Shown: positions 54,031 to 64,000, counted from the stretch's first letter. The stretch: 64,000 bases of DNA from Methylobacter sp. S3L5C (GCF_022788635.1 NZ_CP076024.1:4689503-4753502), one strand, 5' to 3'. Numbers and translations are program-made. Notes: generated from the sequence alone by a model not told the origin.

Positions 54031-54390
54031 TTACTGTAGACGTGCAATAACTGAAGGTAATTTTTTCGGCGCTTTAATACGCAATTGCTTGTTAATGTTC
54101 ATACGTCCAAATACGACGGCAATATCGGCAGTCGCAACATCGAACTCTTTGGCTAAAAAACGCACCATATAATCTGTAGCCTTTCCTGCACGGGGTGCTT
54201 CGGTGACACTGATTTTAAGTTGGTTGCCTTTTACTTTGCCAATAACATCATGCTTTGCACCAGGTGTACCCAGTATGTTGAGTATGAGTGTATCGCCATC
54301 CCAAGCAAAGAAAGAGCTCATTTTTTTAGGATTGGTCGATATTTTAGGGTCTTTTTTTTCTTTACTTGTTGTTGTTTTTTTTTCTGCCAT
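54031..54390 (-). CDS. DUF167/YggU family protein
   Basis: 119 residues from the ATG at 54390; an earlier in-frame start would add 27 residues of improbable sequence. The first ~25 residues are a Lys-rich tail. The core (~30-119) matches the DUF167 family: LILNILGTPGAKHDVIGKVKGN, LKISVTEAPRAGKATDYMVRFLAKEF and RMNINKQLRIKAP. Function of the family is not established. The N-terminal KKTTTSKEKKDP stretch is not usual. Alone, between nadA and aspS. Confidence 0.82.
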   Translation of the reverse strand: MAEKKTTTSKEKKDPKISTNPKKMSSFFAWDGDTLILNILGTPGAKHDVIGKVKGNQLKISVTEAPRAGKATDYMVRFLAKEFDVATADIAVVFGRMNINKQLRIKAPKKLPSVIARLQ

Positions 54391-54490
54391 AGTTCCAATT
54401 TTATTTTTTGATTTCCAGTTAACACCGAAAAATCTGATATATAATTTTTTTGTTATAACTGATAAATCCACAAAAAACTTAAAAACAGGA

Positions 54491-54552
54491 TCATCACAAA
54501 GACACGAAGGATAACAAGAAAAAACTTCGTGTCCTTCGTGTCTTCGTGGTGA
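54491..54552. repeat. ACGAAG palindromic repeat, copy E
   Basis: TCATCACAAAGACACGAAGG pairs with CTTCGTGTCCTTCGTGTCTT then CGTGGTGA. As in copy D the right arm has an extra TGTCCTTCG unit. It lies directly after the aspS stop (12 bp), where it could serve as transcription end. Confidence 0.7.
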
Positions 54553-54563
54553 ATAAAAACAGC

Positions 54564-56366
54564 TTAATCCTGCTTAATCTTTTCTTTGGGCTCTTTGCCT
54601 GCCGGTCTGATCAAGCGAATCCCCAACTCTTTCAATTGCTCGTCAGTAACCACCGCAGGCGCACTAACCAATGGACAGGCAGCTGACTGGGTTTTAGGGA
54701 AAGCAATGACATCACGGATAGAGCTTGAGCCGGTCATCAACATAACCAAACGATCCAAACCAAACGCCAAACCACCATGAGGCGGCGCACCGTATTTTAA
54801 GGCATCCAATAAGAAGCCGAATTTTTCTCTGGCTTCTTCTTCGCCAATACCTAAAATGCCAAACACGGTTTGTTGCATGGAGGTGCGGTTGATACGAATT
54901 GAACCGCCACCCACTTCAGTACCGTTTAACACTAAGTCATAAGCGCGTGACAACGCCACCCCCGGATTGGCTACCAAGTCTTCTACCGAACAACTAGGTG
55001 CGGTAAAAGGGTGATGAATGGCATTAAAACGGCCACTTTTTTCATCCCAGTCAAACATTGGAAAATCAACCACCCAAACCGGTTTCCATTCACCTTCCAG
55101 CAAATTAAGGTCATGTCCCAATTTAACGCGCAACGCGCCCATGGCTTCATTAACAATGCTGGCTTTGTCCGCACCAAAGAAGATTAAATCGCCATTTTGG
55201 GCATTTGTTTTAGCCAGCACGCTATCCCAAACTTCTTTGGGAGCAAATTTAACAATCGGTGATTGTAAGCCTTCAAGACCGAGAGCCAGATCATTAACCT
55301 TAATGTAAGCCAAACCTTTGGCACCGTAAATGCTGACAAATTTAGTTAATTCATCAATGTCTTTACGACTTAAACCACCGGCATTGGGGACGCGCAGAGC
55401 GACAACACGGCCTTTAGGGTCATTGGCTGGCGCTGAAAACACTTTAAAATCGACATCTTTCATGTCATCGCCAATATCGATTAATTCCAACGGAATTCGC
55501 AAATCAGGACGATCAACGCCGTAGCGTGACACAGATTCCTGATAGCTGATGCGTGGAAATTCGGCATCCAACTCGACATTAATTACTTTCGCAAATAATT
55601 GACGAATCATTTCTTCCATAACTTCCATGATTTCGTTTTCATCCATGAAAGACGTTTCTATATCCAATTGAGTAAATTCAGGCTGTCTGTCAGCACGTAA
55701 ATCTTCATCGCGGAAACAACGCACGACTTGGTAATACCGATCCATACCGGCAATCATCAACATTTGTTTATACAGTTGCGGTGATTGAGGCAGCGCAAAA
55801 AAGGCGTTTTCGTGAGTACGGCTAGGCACGATATAATCACGTGCGCCTTCCGGTGTTGCTTTGGTCAGGTAAGGCGTTTCAATTTCAAAAAACTCATTAT
55901 CATCCAAAAAGTTTCTTAAAACCCGCGTAACATCACGGCGAACTTTCATTTTTTCCTGCATCACCGTCCGACGCAAGTCAATATAACGATAACGTAAACG
56001 CAGCTCTTCGTTGACTTCAATATCACTTTCTATCGGAAACGGCGGCGTTTCAGATTCGTTTAAAACTTCAATCTCGCCAGCCAGTATTTCAATAGCACCA
56101 GAGTGAAGATTAGTATTGACTGTACCTGTCGGACGATCACGGACAACGCCCGTTATTTTTAATACATATTCACTGCGGACATGTTCAGCAATAGCAAAAG
56201 TGTCAGCTACGTCGGGATCAACCACGACTTGCACCAAACCGGCACGGTCTCTAAGGTCGATAAAAATAACGCCGCCGTGGTCGCGACGTCTATGTACCCA
56301 ACCGCAGATTGAAACGGTTTTGCCTAACTGTTGTGTATTTAATTCTCCGCACTTGTGGGTACGCAT
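54564..56366 (-). CDS. aspS: Aspartyl-tRNA synthetase
   Basis: Charges tRNA with aspartate, cytoplasmic class II synthetase. 600 residues from the ATG at 56366, chosen because [10 protein letters not shown] is the conserved bacterial N-terminus; an earlier frame start would add 54 junk residues. Anticodon-binding OB fold with [20 protein letters not shown]; motif 2 [18 protein letters not shown]; bacterial GAD insert; motif 3 [15 protein letters not shown]. Whether it is discriminating cannot be decided here. FmdB-like gene precedes it. Confidence 0.96.
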   Translation of the reverse strand: MRTHKCGELNTQQLGKTVSICGWVHRRRDHGGVIFIDLRDRAGLVQVVVDPDVADTFAIAEHVRSEYVLKITGVVRDRPTGTVNTNLHSGAIEILAGEIEVLNESETPPFPIESDIEVNEELRLRYRYIDLRRTVMQEKMKVRRDVTRVLRNFLDDNEFFEIETPYLTKATPEGARDYIVPSRTHENAFFALPQSPQLYKQMLMIAGMDRYYQVVRCFRDEDLRADRQPEFTQLDIETSFMDENEIMEVMEEMIRQLFAKVINVELDAEFPRISYQESVSRYGVDRPDLRIPLELIDIGDDMKDVDFKVFSAPANDPKGRVVALRVPNAGGLSRKDIDELTKFVSIYGAKGLAYIKVNDLALGLEGLQSPIVKFAPKEVWDSVLAKTNAQNGDLIFFGADKASIVNEAMGALRVKLGHDLNLLEGEWKPVWVVDFPMFDWDEKSGRFNAIHHPFTAPSCSVEDLVANPGVALSRAYDLVLNGTEVGGGSIRINRTSMQQTVFGILGIGEEEAREKFGFLLDALKYGAPPHGGLAFGLDRLVMLMTGSSSIRDVIAFPKTQSAACPLVSAPAVVTDEQLKELGIRLIRPAGKEPKEKIKQD

Positions 56367-56460
56367 AAATTTTCCCTGTGGATTAAAAAGTTGTTTATTG
56401 ATATTTATTAATGAGATAAAGATATTAGGCGCAAAGTAATAGCACGCCCTGATACCATTA

Positions 56461-56733
56461 TTAATCTTTTTTACTGCTGGCAGGAGTCGAACTGCCGGCT
56501 TTTGGAGTGCTGGGAGTTGGCGAAACATCGCCCGCTACATTTTTCTTGTTGCCGCTCTTAAAATCGGTTTCATACCAGCCGGTGCCTTTTAATCTGAATC
56601 CGGCAGCAGAGATTTTTTTCATTAATTCCGGCTTGGTGCAGGCCGGACAGACCAATAAAGGATCAGCACCCAGTTTCTGTAACGCTTCGTGCTCATGCCC
56701 ACAGGACTGACATTGGTATTCGTAAATTGGCAT
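56461..56733 (-). CDS. FmdB-family zinc ribbon protein
   Basis: 90 residues from the ATG at 56733 with GGAG ribosome site. N-terminal MPIYEYQC start, then CQSCGHEHE and CPACTKPEL giving a four-Cys zinc ribbon, and a [12 protein letters not shown] block. The tail is low-complexity Ser/Pro/Thr/Lys. Family members are small putative regulatory proteins of unknown function. It lies 94 bp upstream of aspS on the same strand, a pairing common in proteobacteria. Confidence 0.88.
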   Translation of the reverse strand: MPIYEYQCQSCGHEHEALQKLGADPLLVCPACTKPELMKKISAAGFRLKGTGWYETDFKSGNKKNVAGDVSPTPSTPKAGSSTPASSKKD

Positions 56734-56840
56734 TAACCACTCCGACAACAAAAAATAATAACTATAAATAAGGTCTGTATTTAGCTTTTCCAGATACTTA
56801 CTATAAAATGACTCCCTATTTTACAGACACACCGCCAACA

Positions 56841-57872
56841 ATGAAAACATTAACCATAACCCGCCCCGATGACTGGCACTTACATGTACGAAATGGCGCC
56901 ATTTTAAAAACCGTGTTACCGCATACGGCCCGTCAATTTGCCCGTGCCATTATCATGCCTAATCTTAAGCCTCCCGTGACCACGGTGGCTCAGGCTATCA
57001 CCTATCGCGAAGAAATTTTAAAAGCGGTGCCTGCCGGCATAGATTTTACACCATTAATGACCTTATATTTAACCAGCGCCACGACAGTCGCGGAAATAAA
57101 AGCCGCAGCCGGGTCTGACTATGTTTATGCCTTTAAATTATATCCGGCAGGCGCTACCACCAATTCGGATTCAGGTGTTGCTGATATTAAAGCTATTTTT
57201 CCGCTACTGGCAGAAATGGAAAAACAAGACATTCTCTTACTGATTCATGGTGAAGTGACCGACGTACACTGCGACATTTTTGACCGTGAACGGGTGTTTA
57301 TTGACACCAGCTTGGCTGATATTGTCGATAACTTCCCCGGCTTGCGCGTAGTCGTTGAGCATGTTACCACCACTGAAGCTGTGCAGTTTGTGCAAGCTGC
57401 CAGCAATCAGGTCGCCGCAACCATTACCCCCCAACATCTCCTGTTTAACCGTAACGCCCTACTGGCAGGCGGCATACGACCCCATTATTATTGCTTACCG
57501 ATACTCAAGCGTGAATCGCATCGTCTGGCATTGGTTGCAGCCGCGACCAGTGGCAATCCAAAATTCTTCTTAGGTACCGACAGTGCGCCTCACACGACTT
57601 TATCAAAAGAAACCAGTTGCGGTTGCGCCGGTTGTTACAGTGCTCACGCCGCGCTGGAACTTTATGCAGAAGCCTTTGACCGTGCCGGGTCATTAGACAA
57701 ACTGGAAGGCTTCGCCAGTTTTTATGGTGCGGATTTTTACCGCTTACCCAGAAATTTAAACACGATTACCTTAGAAAAAACCGCCTGGACAGTGCCGGCC
57801 AGTTACGGAGAAAACGACACACTTATAACACCACTTAAATCAGGTGAAGAGCTGAGTTGGAAAATACGTTAG
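56841..57872 (+). CDS. pyrC: Dihydroorotase (dimeric, PyrC type)
   Basis: Closes carbamoyl aspartate to dihydroorotate in pyrimidine synthesis. 343 residues from the ATG at 56841, chosen from the conserved MKTLTITRPDDWHLH start (E. coli PyrC 348). Zinc ligands: H13 and H15, carbamylated K99 (YAFKLYPAGATT), H136, H174, and catalytic D247 (LGTDSAPH). The stop TAG overlaps by 2 bases the left end of MITE copy 2, so the element sits exactly at the end of the gene. Confidence 0.95.
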   Translation: MKTLTITRPDDWHLHVRNGAILKTVLPHTARQFARAIIMPNLKPPVTTVAQAITYREEILKAVPAGIDFTPLMTLYLTSATTVAEIKAAAGSDYVYAFKLYPAGATTNSDSGVADIKAIFPLLAEMEKQDILLLIHGEVTDVHCDIFDRERVFIDTSLADIVDNFPGLRVVVEHVTTTEAVQFVQAASNQVAATITPQHLLFNRNALLAGGIRPHYYCLPILKRESHRLALVAAATSGNPKFFLGTDSAPHTTLSKETSCGCAGCYSAHAALELYAEAFDRAGSLDKLEGFASFYGADFYRLPRNLNTITLEKTAWTVPASYGENDTLITPLKSGEELSWKIR

Positions 57873-58032
57873 GAAGCTGTCCGAGAATAGGAACCATAGC
57901 GAGGGGAAGCTATTTTGAGTCAAATTTTTTGGTTATTTGAGGCAAATAGTTGTTCTATTTAACGAAAATGAACGGAAAATATGGCCAAAATAGCTTTTCC
58001 GCAGTAGGTTTTCTATTCTCGGATAGTCTCCT
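57871..58032. mobile_element. 162-bp fold-back (MITE-like) element, copy 2
   Basis: Left end AGGAAGCTGTCCGAGAATAG, right end CTATTCTCGGATAGTCTCCT; the two halves are inverted over about 50 bp. TA occurs at both outer borders, suggesting a TA target duplication. It is inverted relative to copy 1 and has the same length. The insertion lies at the pyrC stop codon; the TA at 57870-57871 is part of that TAG. Confidence 0.82.
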
Positions 58033-58116
58033 AGAGGCACAAAATATTGCCTCTCTAGGGCTAACTTGGCGTAACATGTTTTATTTTTTTACTATTTTTG
58101 GATACCACCCAACCTA

Positions 58117-58740
58117 ATGGATACACCTGCAATTCCGCTGGCCCAACGCTTTAGAGGCTACCTTCCTGTCATCGTCGATATCGAAACAGCCGGCTTTAAT
58201 GCCAAAAAACATGCTTTACTGGAAATTGCTGCCGTTATTGTTGAGCTTGACAGTAACAATGATTTGGAAATCACCGAACGCTATACAACGCATGTTGTAC
58301 CCTTTAAAAATTCCGAACTGGATCCGGCTGCCCTCAAATTTAACGGCATCGATCCGTACCACCCTTTTCGTATGGCAATAGATGAAAAAGATGCGCTGGA
58401 AATGCTCTTTAAGCCCATTAAACTGGCCGCAAAGCGTAACAATTGTACGAGGGCAATTTTAGTGGGTCATAATCCTGCTTTTGACATTGCGTTTTTAAAT
58501 GCTGCTATCCAGCGAACCCAAATAAAACGCAGCCCTTTTCATCCGTTTAGCACGTTTGATACGGCGACACTGGGAGGCTTGGCTTATCAGCAGACGGTAC
58601 TGGCAAAAATTGCTCAGGCCGCAGGTTTGGAATGGGACAATGAAAAAGCGCATTCTGCATTATATGATGCCGAACAGACAGCCCAACTGTTCTGCATGAT
58701 CGTCAATAAATGGAAACGACTTGAAATGCTGGATGTGTAG
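58117..58740 (+). CDS. rnt: Ribonuclease T
   Basis: 3'-5' exonuclease that trims tRNA 3' ends and other small RNAs; works as a dimer. 207 residues, close to E. coli RNase T (215). DEDDh motifs: VDIETAGF (D21, E23), GHNPAFDIAFL, and HSALYDAEQTA with the His and last Asp. The substrate-gripping basic patches are near GRGYLP-type N-terminus and Lys/Arg helices. Alone on its strand. Confidence 0.93.
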   Translation: MDTPAIPLAQRFRGYLPVIVDIETAGFNAKKHALLEIAAVIVELDSNNDLEITERYTTHVVPFKNSELDPAALKFNGIDPYHPFRMAIDEKDALEMLFKPIKLAAKRNNCTRAILVGHNPAFDIAFLNAAIQRTQIKRSPFHPFSTFDTATLGGLAYQQTVLAKIAQAAGLEWDNEKAHSALYDAEQTAQLFCMIVNKWKRLEMLDV

Positions 58741-58778
58741 AACCTTCAATAACGTTCAAAAAAGGACAGGTTTTTTGT

Positions 58779-58842
58779 AGGAGCGACGCCCTCGTCGCGA
58801 TTTGAGGCGTTAGTCGTTAATCGCGACGAGGGCGTCGCTCCT
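58779..58842. repeat. GC-rich palindromic repeat
   Basis: Perfect 22-bp arms (AGGAGCGACGCCCTCGTCGC with GA, 58779-58800, and its complement 58821-58842) separated by 20 bases. More GC-rich than its surroundings. It resembles the TAGGAGCGACG...-type dispersed palindromes seen in many bacteria. It lies between rnt and grxD and could end both transcripts. Confidence 0.8.
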
Positions 58843-58927
58843 TCCAAACACAACGGTATTAACTAATTTATCCCTTTACAGCAGGCTTGGACATTTTTAC
58901 AATAGCCGGGAGCTACCAACAGGAATT

Positions 58928-59251
58928 TTATTCCTCGACAACACCAACAGCTGTCAGCATTGTCAGCAACTCGCCTTTTTTATACAAATCGATAATGATG
59001 TCACAACCACCGACTAATTCTCCATTGATATACAATTGCGGATAAGTAGGCCAATTTGAATAATCTTTAAGTGCTTCACGCAGCTCTGCATCTTCAAATA
59101 TATTGACGTACATATATTTTGCCTGACAGGCATTTAATATCTGTACAGATTGGCCGGAAAAACCACATTGTGGAAAATCTGGTGAACCTTTCATGTATAA
59201 AACGACCGGATTGTTTTCAATCTGGTCTTTAATTCTTGCTATAACGGTCAT
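58928..59251 (-). CDS. grxD: Monothiol glutaredoxin (Grx4/GrxD)
   Basis: Binds and transfers [2Fe-2S] clusters with glutathione. 107 residues, normal. Active-site CGFS with C29 (FPQCGFSGQS), conserved K21 (VVLYMKGSP), the WPTYPQLYINGELVGGCDII glutathione-binding block near the end. Alone, minus strand, 137 bp from the start of argD read the other way. Confidence 0.95.
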   Translation of the reverse strand: MTVIARIKDQIENNPVVLYMKGSPDFPQCGFSGQSVQILNACQAKYMYVNIFEDAELREALKDYSNWPTYPQLYINGELVGGCDIIIDLYKKGELLTMLTAVGVVEE

Positions 59252-59422
59252 AATAATTACTCAATTAGATTAAAACTGAGTAATTTTATCAACTTTATGC
59301 CACTAAAAAAAGCAAATTTTCTAATCCTTCACTTGCCTGAGACCAGATAGGTACTTATAATCGAACATTTTTTATCAGGTAATCGATAGATGCCTGTTTT
59401 TCGTTTGCAGGCAGAAGAAACC

Positions 59423-60619
59423 ATGACCAGCCATATTATGCCAACTTACAATCGCTTACCTGTCACTTTTGAACGGGGAGAAGGCGTGTGGTTGTTGGAT
59501 GAAGATAACAATCGTTATCTGGATGCCCTGTCCGGCATCGCCGTATGCAATTTAGGGCATGCTCACTCCGCTGTTCATAAGGCTATCTGCGAGCAAAGCG
59601 AAAAACTGCTGCATACCTCCAATATTTATAAAATCCCCAATCAGGAACGTCTTGCCGATAAACTAACAGAAAAAAGCGGCATGGATAACGTGTTTTTCTG
59701 TAATTCGGGTGCTGAAGCAAATGAAGCGGCTATCAAACTGGCACGCAAATACGGCCATGAAAAAGGCATAGAAAATCCGGCCATTATTGTCATGGCGAAA
59801 AGCTTTCATGGCCGTACTTTGGCAACGCTAAGCGCGACCGGAAACAGCAAAATACAACAAGGCTTTGCACCACTGGTTGAAGGTTTTGTGCGGGTTCCTT
59901 ACAACGATATCAGTGCCATCAAGCAAGCAATTGAGCACAATAAAAATATTGTCGCCGTGTTGGTTGAACCCATCCAGGGAGAAGGCGGTATCAATATCCC
60001 CGCTACTGATTATCTTAATCAGATACGTAGCCTGTGTGACGAGCATGAGTTACTCATGATGCTGGATGAAATCCAGTCAGGCATAGGCCGTACCGGAAAA
60101 TTTCTTGCCTTTCAGTACAACAATATTATTCCCGATGTCTGTACTTTGGCTAAAGCACTGGGCAACGGCGTACCTATTGGTGCCTGTCTTGCGCGTGGTA
60201 AAGCCGCCCAACTACTGACTGCAGGCGCACACGGCTCTACCTTTGGCGGCAATCCGTTGGCTTGCAGCGCCGCTTTAGCGGTACTGGCGACACTGGACGA
60301 GGAAAACCTGATTGAACAGGCCGGGCAAAAAGGCCAGGCTATTTGCGCCGGATTTATTAAGCACCTGCAGGGTAACCCGCATATTGTCGATATCCGCAAT
60401 AAAGGCTTGATGATCGGTATCGAACTCGACAGTCCTTGCGCCGATTTGGTTAAATTGGCCTTGCAACAGCGCTTGTTGATTAATGTCACCAATGAAACAA
60501 CCATTCGTTTGTTACCGCCCTTAATCATCGACGAGCAACAAATCAAACTACTTGTAGAAACTTTGTCGACTATCATTACAGATTACACAAAAAAAACTAC
60601 ACAAGAAACACTATCATGA
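59423..60619 (+). CDS. argD: Acetylornithine aminotransferase
   Basis: PLP class III aminotransferase making N-acetylornithine in arginine synthesis; often also acts on succinyl-diaminopimelate. 398 residues from the ATG at 59423 (an ATG 11 codons earlier is possible). Blocks: [21 protein letters not shown], cut here in the middle of the family helix; [49 protein letters not shown] with the PLP Lys; [12 protein letters not shown]. The argF start lies within the last codons (ATGA overlap). Confidence 0.93.
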   Translation: MTSHIMPTYNRLPVTFERGEGVWLLDEDNNRYLDALSGIAVCNLGHAHSAVHKAICEQSEKLLHTSNIYKIPNQERLADKLTEKSGMDNVFFCNSGAEANEAAIKLARKYGHEKGIENPAIIVMAKSFHGRTLATLSATGNSKIQQGFAPLVEGFVRVPYNDISAIKQAIEHNKNIVAVLVEPIQGEGGINIPATDYLNQIRSLCDEHELLMMLDEIQSGIGRTGKFLAFQYNNIIPDVCTLAKALGNGVPIGACLARGKAAQLLTAGAHGSTFGGNPLACSAALAVLATLDEENLIEQAGQKGQAICAGFIKHLQGNPHIVDIRNKGLMIGIELDSPCADLVKLALQQRLLINVTNETTIRLLPPLIIDEQQIKLLVETLSTIITDYTKKTTQETLS

Positions 60620-61518
60620 ATTCCAAACATTTCACCAGCTTGCTGGACTTATCCAGCGAAGAATTTCGTTGCATAATCCATAGGGCCATAGAACTTAAAA
60701 ATAATCGTGACCCTGATTACCAGCCTTTAAAAGGTCAGGTGCTGGCGATGATTTTTGAAAAATCATCGACTCGTACCCGCATTTCCTTTGAAGCGGGCAT
60801 GACCCATTTTGGCGGCAACGCCCTGTTTTTATCGCCCAGAGACACCCAACTGGGTCGTGGTGAACCTTTGCATGACAGTGCCAAAGTAATCTCCAGCATG
60901 GTCGATTGCATCATGTTGAGAACTGACAAACACGAAACGGTAACCACTTTCGCGCAGCACTCCAGCGTCCCGGTTATCAACGGCTTAACCGATCAAGAGC
61001 ATCCCTGTCAGTTGCTGGCTGATATGCAAACGTATTTTGAATTTCGCGGCGACATTAAAGGTAAAACAGTTACCTGGATTGGCGACGGCAATAACATGTG
61101 CCATTCTTATATTCATGCCGCCATGCTGCTTGATTTTAATTTGAACATTGCTTGCCCGGTCGGGTATCAACCACTAATAGAATATGTTTTACCTGCAGGT
61201 GATCGCGTCAGGTTTTTTGATACGGCATTGGCAGCTGCTAAAAACACTGACCTTTGTGTCACCGATGTATGGGCCAGTATGGGCCAGGAAGAAGAACAAA
61301 AACATCGCGAAATAGCATTTAAAGACTTTCAGATTAATGCAGAAATCATGAAGGCAGCGCACGATGATGCACTATTTATGCATTGTTTACCCGCACATCG
61401 GGGTGAAGAAGTGACTGCTGAAGTGATAGACGGTCCACAAAGCGTTATCTTTGCCGAAGCTGAAAATCGCCTGCATGCACAAAAAGCGCTACTGGAATTT
61501 CTCCTCTGCAAAAAATAA
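60616..61518 (+). CDS. argF: Ornithine carbamoyltransferase
   Basis: Makes citrulline from ornithine and carbamoyl phosphate. 300 residues. Carbamoyl-phosphate motif [24 protein letters not shown], and the ornithine-binding [12 protein letters not shown] near the end; [11 protein letters not shown] is the SMG loop. Bacterial anabolic OTC length. Coupled to argD by a 4-bp overlap, so the two are co-translated. Confidence 0.95.
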   Translation: MNSKHFTSLLDLSSEEFRCIIHRAIELKNNRDPDYQPLKGQVLAMIFEKSSTRTRISFEAGMTHFGGNALFLSPRDTQLGRGEPLHDSAKVISSMVDCIMLRTDKHETVTTFAQHSSVPVINGLTDQEHPCQLLADMQTYFEFRGDIKGKTVTWIGDGNNMCHSYIHAAMLLDFNLNIACPVGYQPLIEYVLPAGDRVRFFDTALAAAKNTDLCVTDVWASMGQEEEQKHREIAFKDFQINAEIMKAAHDDALFMHCLPAHRGEEVTAEVIDGPQSVIFAEAENRLHAQKALLEFLLCKK

Positions 61519-61561
61519 CGTTAAAATTGTCATCACCCGGCAACTTACACAAAAACTACCT

Positions 61562-62227
61562 GTGAAAAAAATATTCAGTACTTTTTTTATCTTGATGCTT
61601 ACTTTAGGTTCTGCTCAAGCTGAAACAGTCTATGTGGCAGATGATGTTAATTTATCCCTAAGAAGCGCCGCCAGCATTAAAGGTAAAGTTTTAAAATTGC
61701 TTTCTATAGGAACGCCGTTAACACTTATCGACAAGTCAGGCAAAGCTGAATTTATCCATGTTCGCCTATCTGATGGTACAGAAGGTTATATTAAATCCCG
61801 ATACACACAGCAACAGGCGCCCACTATTGATACTAAAGATAGCGCCAGCAAAGCCTTGGCACTACTCCAATCGGATAATATGGCATTAAAGGCACAATTG
61901 ACGACGTTGAAAGACTCAACACCTGGATCAGTTACGGAAAAATCCATCGCCATAGAACGTGATCAATTAGCCCGCGAACTTAGTGAACTAAAAAAAACGG
62001 CAGCCAGTACAATTCAATTAAAAAATGAGCGCGACGAACTTCAAGAGCGCGTTGTTAGTGTTGAACGCGATTTGCAACAATACAAACTTGAAAATCAGGC
62101 GCTAAAAGGCACAGCCAGTCAAGACTGGTTTTTGTACGGCGGTTTACTATCGCTGGTCGGCGTTGTTTTAGGATTTATCCTGCCCAAACTTGGCTGGCAA
62201 AGAAAAAGCAGCTGGGATTCATTTTAA
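61562..62227 (+). CDS. SH3-domain membrane protein (TIGR04211-type)
   Basis: 221 residues from a GTG start that begins the signal peptide (KKIFSTFFILMLTLGSAQA). A bacterial SH3-like domain (~20-85: VYVADDVNLSLRSAASIKGK, SDGTEGYIKSRY), a coiled coil (~100-180) and a C-terminal membrane helix with a short basic tail (FILPKLGWQRK). The layout matches the TIGR04211 family, thought to be periplasmic with an inner-membrane anchor. Function unknown. It follows argF by 44 bp, so probably same transcript. Confidence 0.85.
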   Translation: MKKIFSTFFILMLTLGSAQAETVYVADDVNLSLRSAASIKGKVLKLLSIGTPLTLIDKSGKAEFIHVRLSDGTEGYIKSRYTQQQAPTIDTKDSASKALALLQSDNMALKAQLTTLKDSTPGSVTEKSIAIERDQLARELSELKKTAASTIQLKNERDELQERVVSVERDLQQYKLENQALKGTASQDWFLYGGLLSLVGVVLGFILPKLGWQRKSSWDSF

Positions 62228-62316
62228 TTTAAGGCAAAAGGCTCCGCATATTTTGCACCCTTCGTCTTTCGTCTTTTGCATTTCGCTTTTTATCTTAAAC
62301 ACCAGGAATCAATTAC

Positions 62317-64000
62317 ATGCCCCACTCAGACGACCACAACACCCGCCCCTTTTCTTCTCTTGTTGTTGACGGCATGGAGCGGGCACCGAGTCGTGCCATG
62401 CTCCACGCGGTTGGCTTTAAAAGTGAAGACTTTAAAAAACCGCAAATCGGCATTGCCTCAACCTGGAGCATGGTCACTCCGTGCAACATGCACATCAACA
62501 AACTGGCTGATGCTGCAGCGTCTGGTGTTGATAATGCCAATGGTAAAGCCGTTATCTTTAATACCATTACCATATCTGACGGTATATCAATGGGCACCGA
62601 AGGCATGAAATATTCGCTGGTATCCCGGGAAGTCATTGCTGATTCCATTGAAACCGTGGTTGGCTGCCAAGGCTTTGACGGCATTGTTGCGATTGGCGGC
62701 TGCGATAAAAATATGCCCGGCTGCATGATTGGCATATCACGCCTGAATCGTCCTGCCATTTTTGTATATGGTGGCACTATTATGCCGGGCTGCCATAAAG
62801 ACAAAAAACTGGATGTGGTTTCCGTTTTTGAAGCCGTTGGTGCCAGAGCCAATAACCAGATTGATGATGCCGAACTGGCTGAAATTGAAGCCAAAGCGAT
62901 TCCTGGTGCCGGTTCCTGCGGCGGCATGTACACGGCCAACACCATGGCTTCGGCAATTGAAGCACTGGGTATGAGCCTGCCTAACAGCTCTGCCCAAGCC
63001 GCTATTTCAAACGATAAAAGACTGGACTGCGAACGTGCCGGCGCGGCTGTACTGGAATTAATAAAAAACAATATCAAACCCAGCGACATCATGACCAAGG
63101 CTGCTTTTGAAAACGCGATAACCATTGTTATTGCACTCGGCGGTTCAACCAATGCCGTATTACATATACTGGCGATGGCCAATGCCGGTAATGTCGACAT
63201 TACCCTGGATGACTTCACCCGCATCGGTAAGCATGTACCATTATTGGCAGATTTAAAACCCAGCGGCCACTACCTGATGACTGAGTTGATTGAAATCGGC
63301 GGTATTCAACCGTTGATGAAAATTCTGTTAGACCAAGGTTTACTAAACGGTGACTGTTTAACCGTTACCGGCAAAACTCTGGCGGAAAATCTGGCCGATG
63401 TTGAGCCTTATCCTGAAGATCAGGATGTGATTCACTCACTGGATAACCCCATTAAAAAAGACAGTCATTTAGTCGTGTTATATGGCAATCTTGCACCGGG
63501 TGGCTCAGTTGCAAAAATCACAGGTAAAGAAGGTTTACGTTTTATCGGCACCGCCAAAGTATTTGAGGCAGAAGAACAAGCTCTGCAAAGTATCTTAAAC
63601 GGTGATATCGTTAAAGGCGATGTCATTGTAATTCGCTACGAAGGCCCTAAAGGCGGTCCAGGCATGCGTGAAATGCTCTCCCCGACTTCGGCAATTATGG
63701 GCAAAGGTTTGGGTAAAGAAGTTGCGTTAATTACCGATGGTCGTTTTTCCGGCGGTACGCACGGCTTTGTGGTCGGACACATCACACCGGAAGCCTATGT
63801 CGGTGGCCCGTTAGCGATCATTGAAAATGGCGATACCATCATTATCGATGCAGAAACCAACGAACTTAGATTAGTTATCGATGAACACGAAATAGCCCAG
63901 CGCCTTGAAAAATGGACACAACCTGCCCCGCGTTATACCCGTGGCGTGTTGGCAAAATATGCCAAACTGGTAAGTTCAGCATCACTGGGTGCGGTTACGG
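62317..64000 (+). CDS. ilvD: Dihydroxy-acid dehydratase, 3' end outside the window
   Basis: Dehydrates dihydroxy acids in valine, leucine and isoleucine synthesis, with an Fe-S cluster. 561 codons visible from the ATG at 62317 and still open at the right edge; most family members are ~560-620, so only a little is missing. Fe-S ligands lie in [18 protein letters not shown] and [14 protein letters not shown]. The C-terminal part has [18 protein letters not shown] and [17 protein letters not shown]. The shorter IlvD type with a [2Fe-2S] or [4Fe-4S] cluster cannot be decided. Confidence 0.95.
   Translation, partial: MPHSDDHNTRPFSSLVVDGMERAPSRAMLHAVGFKSEDFKKPQIGIASTWSMVTPCNMHINKLADAAASGVDNANGKAVIFNTITISDGISMGTEGMKYSLVSREVIADSIETVVGCQGFDGIVAIGGCDKNMPGCMIGISRLNRPAIFVYGGTIMPGCHKDKKLDVVSVFEAVGARANNQIDDAELAEIEAKAIPGAGSCGGMYTANTMASAIEALGMSLPNSSAQAAISNDKRLDCERAGAAVLELIKNNIKPSDIMTKAAFENAITIVIALGGSTNAVLHILAMANAGNVDITLDDFTRIGKHVPLLADLKPSGHYLMTELIEIGGIQPLMKILLDQGLLNGDCLTVTGKTLAENLADVEPYPEDQDVIHSLDNPIKKDSHLVVLYGNLAPGGSVAKITGKEGLRFIGTAKVFEAEEQALQSILNGDIVKGDVIVIRYEGPKGGPGMREMLSPTSAIMGKGLGKEVALITDGRFSGGTHGFVVGHITPEAYVGGPLAIIENGDTIIIDAETNELRLVIDEHEIAQRLEKWTQPAPRYTRGVLAKYAKLVSSASLGAVT

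Noticed and set aside
62313-63224. Long minus-strand frame opposite ilvD
   Set aside because: Antisense shadow of the clear ilvD gene, which has all family motifs on the plus strand.
1-64000. tRNA or rRNA genes
   Set aside because: No GGTTCGAATC-type T-loop with matching acceptor arms and no rRNA motif was found in any intergenic stretch.

Overview
The window looks like a chromosomal segment of a gammaproteobacterial methanotroph (Methylococcales-like). The clearest lineage signal is a tandem pair of mtdB-type methylene-tetrahydromethanopterin dehydrogenase genes, an enzyme of the H4MPT-linked formaldehyde oxidation route. Supporting hints are a PEP-CTERM-type sorting tail, E. coli-like mltD/yafS/rnhA gene order, lpxB, and an acsA/maeB/nifJ central-carbon set. 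This placement is an inference from gene content; no rRNA or tRNA gene was seen.

Layout. 1-0.83 kb: 3' part of a sensor histidine kinase. 0.84-2.1 kb: a graveyard of IS1182-type transposase fragments that truncates a PEP-CTERM protein gene. 2.8-3.4 kb: a fibronectin type III protein, then an intergenic region with degenerate repeats. 4.1-9.5 kb: a hoxFUY-(GDCCVxC protein)-hoxH-hoxW operon for an NAD-linked bidirectional [NiFe] hydrogenase. 9.8-14.4 kb: HNH protein, rnhA, yafS-like methyltransferase, mltD and a metallophosphoesterase. 14.9-20.7 kb: two mtdB paralogues, acsA and an amino-acid permease. 21-25.3 kb: L,D-transpeptidase, rlmA and a three-gene operon pairing a CarS-like CTP:lipid cytidylyltransferase with a CDP-alcohol phosphatidyltransferase. 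25.8-30.7 kb: a multicopper oxidase with a Met/His-rich insert, an IMPase, an interrupted gene and a pentameric ligand-gated ion channel homologue. 30.8-35.4 kb: nifJ plus a dihydroorotate-dehydrogenase-like partner. 35.7-40 kb: lpxB, a RAYT transposase remnant with its palindromes, and a gnnB/gnnA-like pair. 40.3-46.7 kb: a tetR-RND efflux operon. 46.8-48.3 kb: a BamE-like lipoprotein and an omptin-like outer-membrane protease. 48.3-50.05 kb: decayed intergenic DNA. 50-64 kb: housekeeping genes (maeB, nadA, aspS, pyrC, rnt, grxD, argD, argF, ilvD).

How genes may work together. The hydrogenase operon should exchange electrons between H2 and NAD(H). The mtdB pair supplies NAD(P)H from C1 oxidation. 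acsA, maeB and nifJ connect acetate, malate, pyruvate and acetyl-CoA. gnnA/gnnB next to lpxB suggests lipid A built on 2,3-diamino-2,3-dideoxyglucose. The CarS-like operon suggests a second phospholipid activation route.

The most notable structure outside ordinary genes is repetitive DNA: a 162-bp fold-back element with TA-flanked ends in two intact copies and one decayed copy; five copies of an ACGAAG-type palindrome; REP-like palindromes lying both beside and inside the coding frame of their probable own RAYT transposase, which also carries an amber codon; and several single palindromes.
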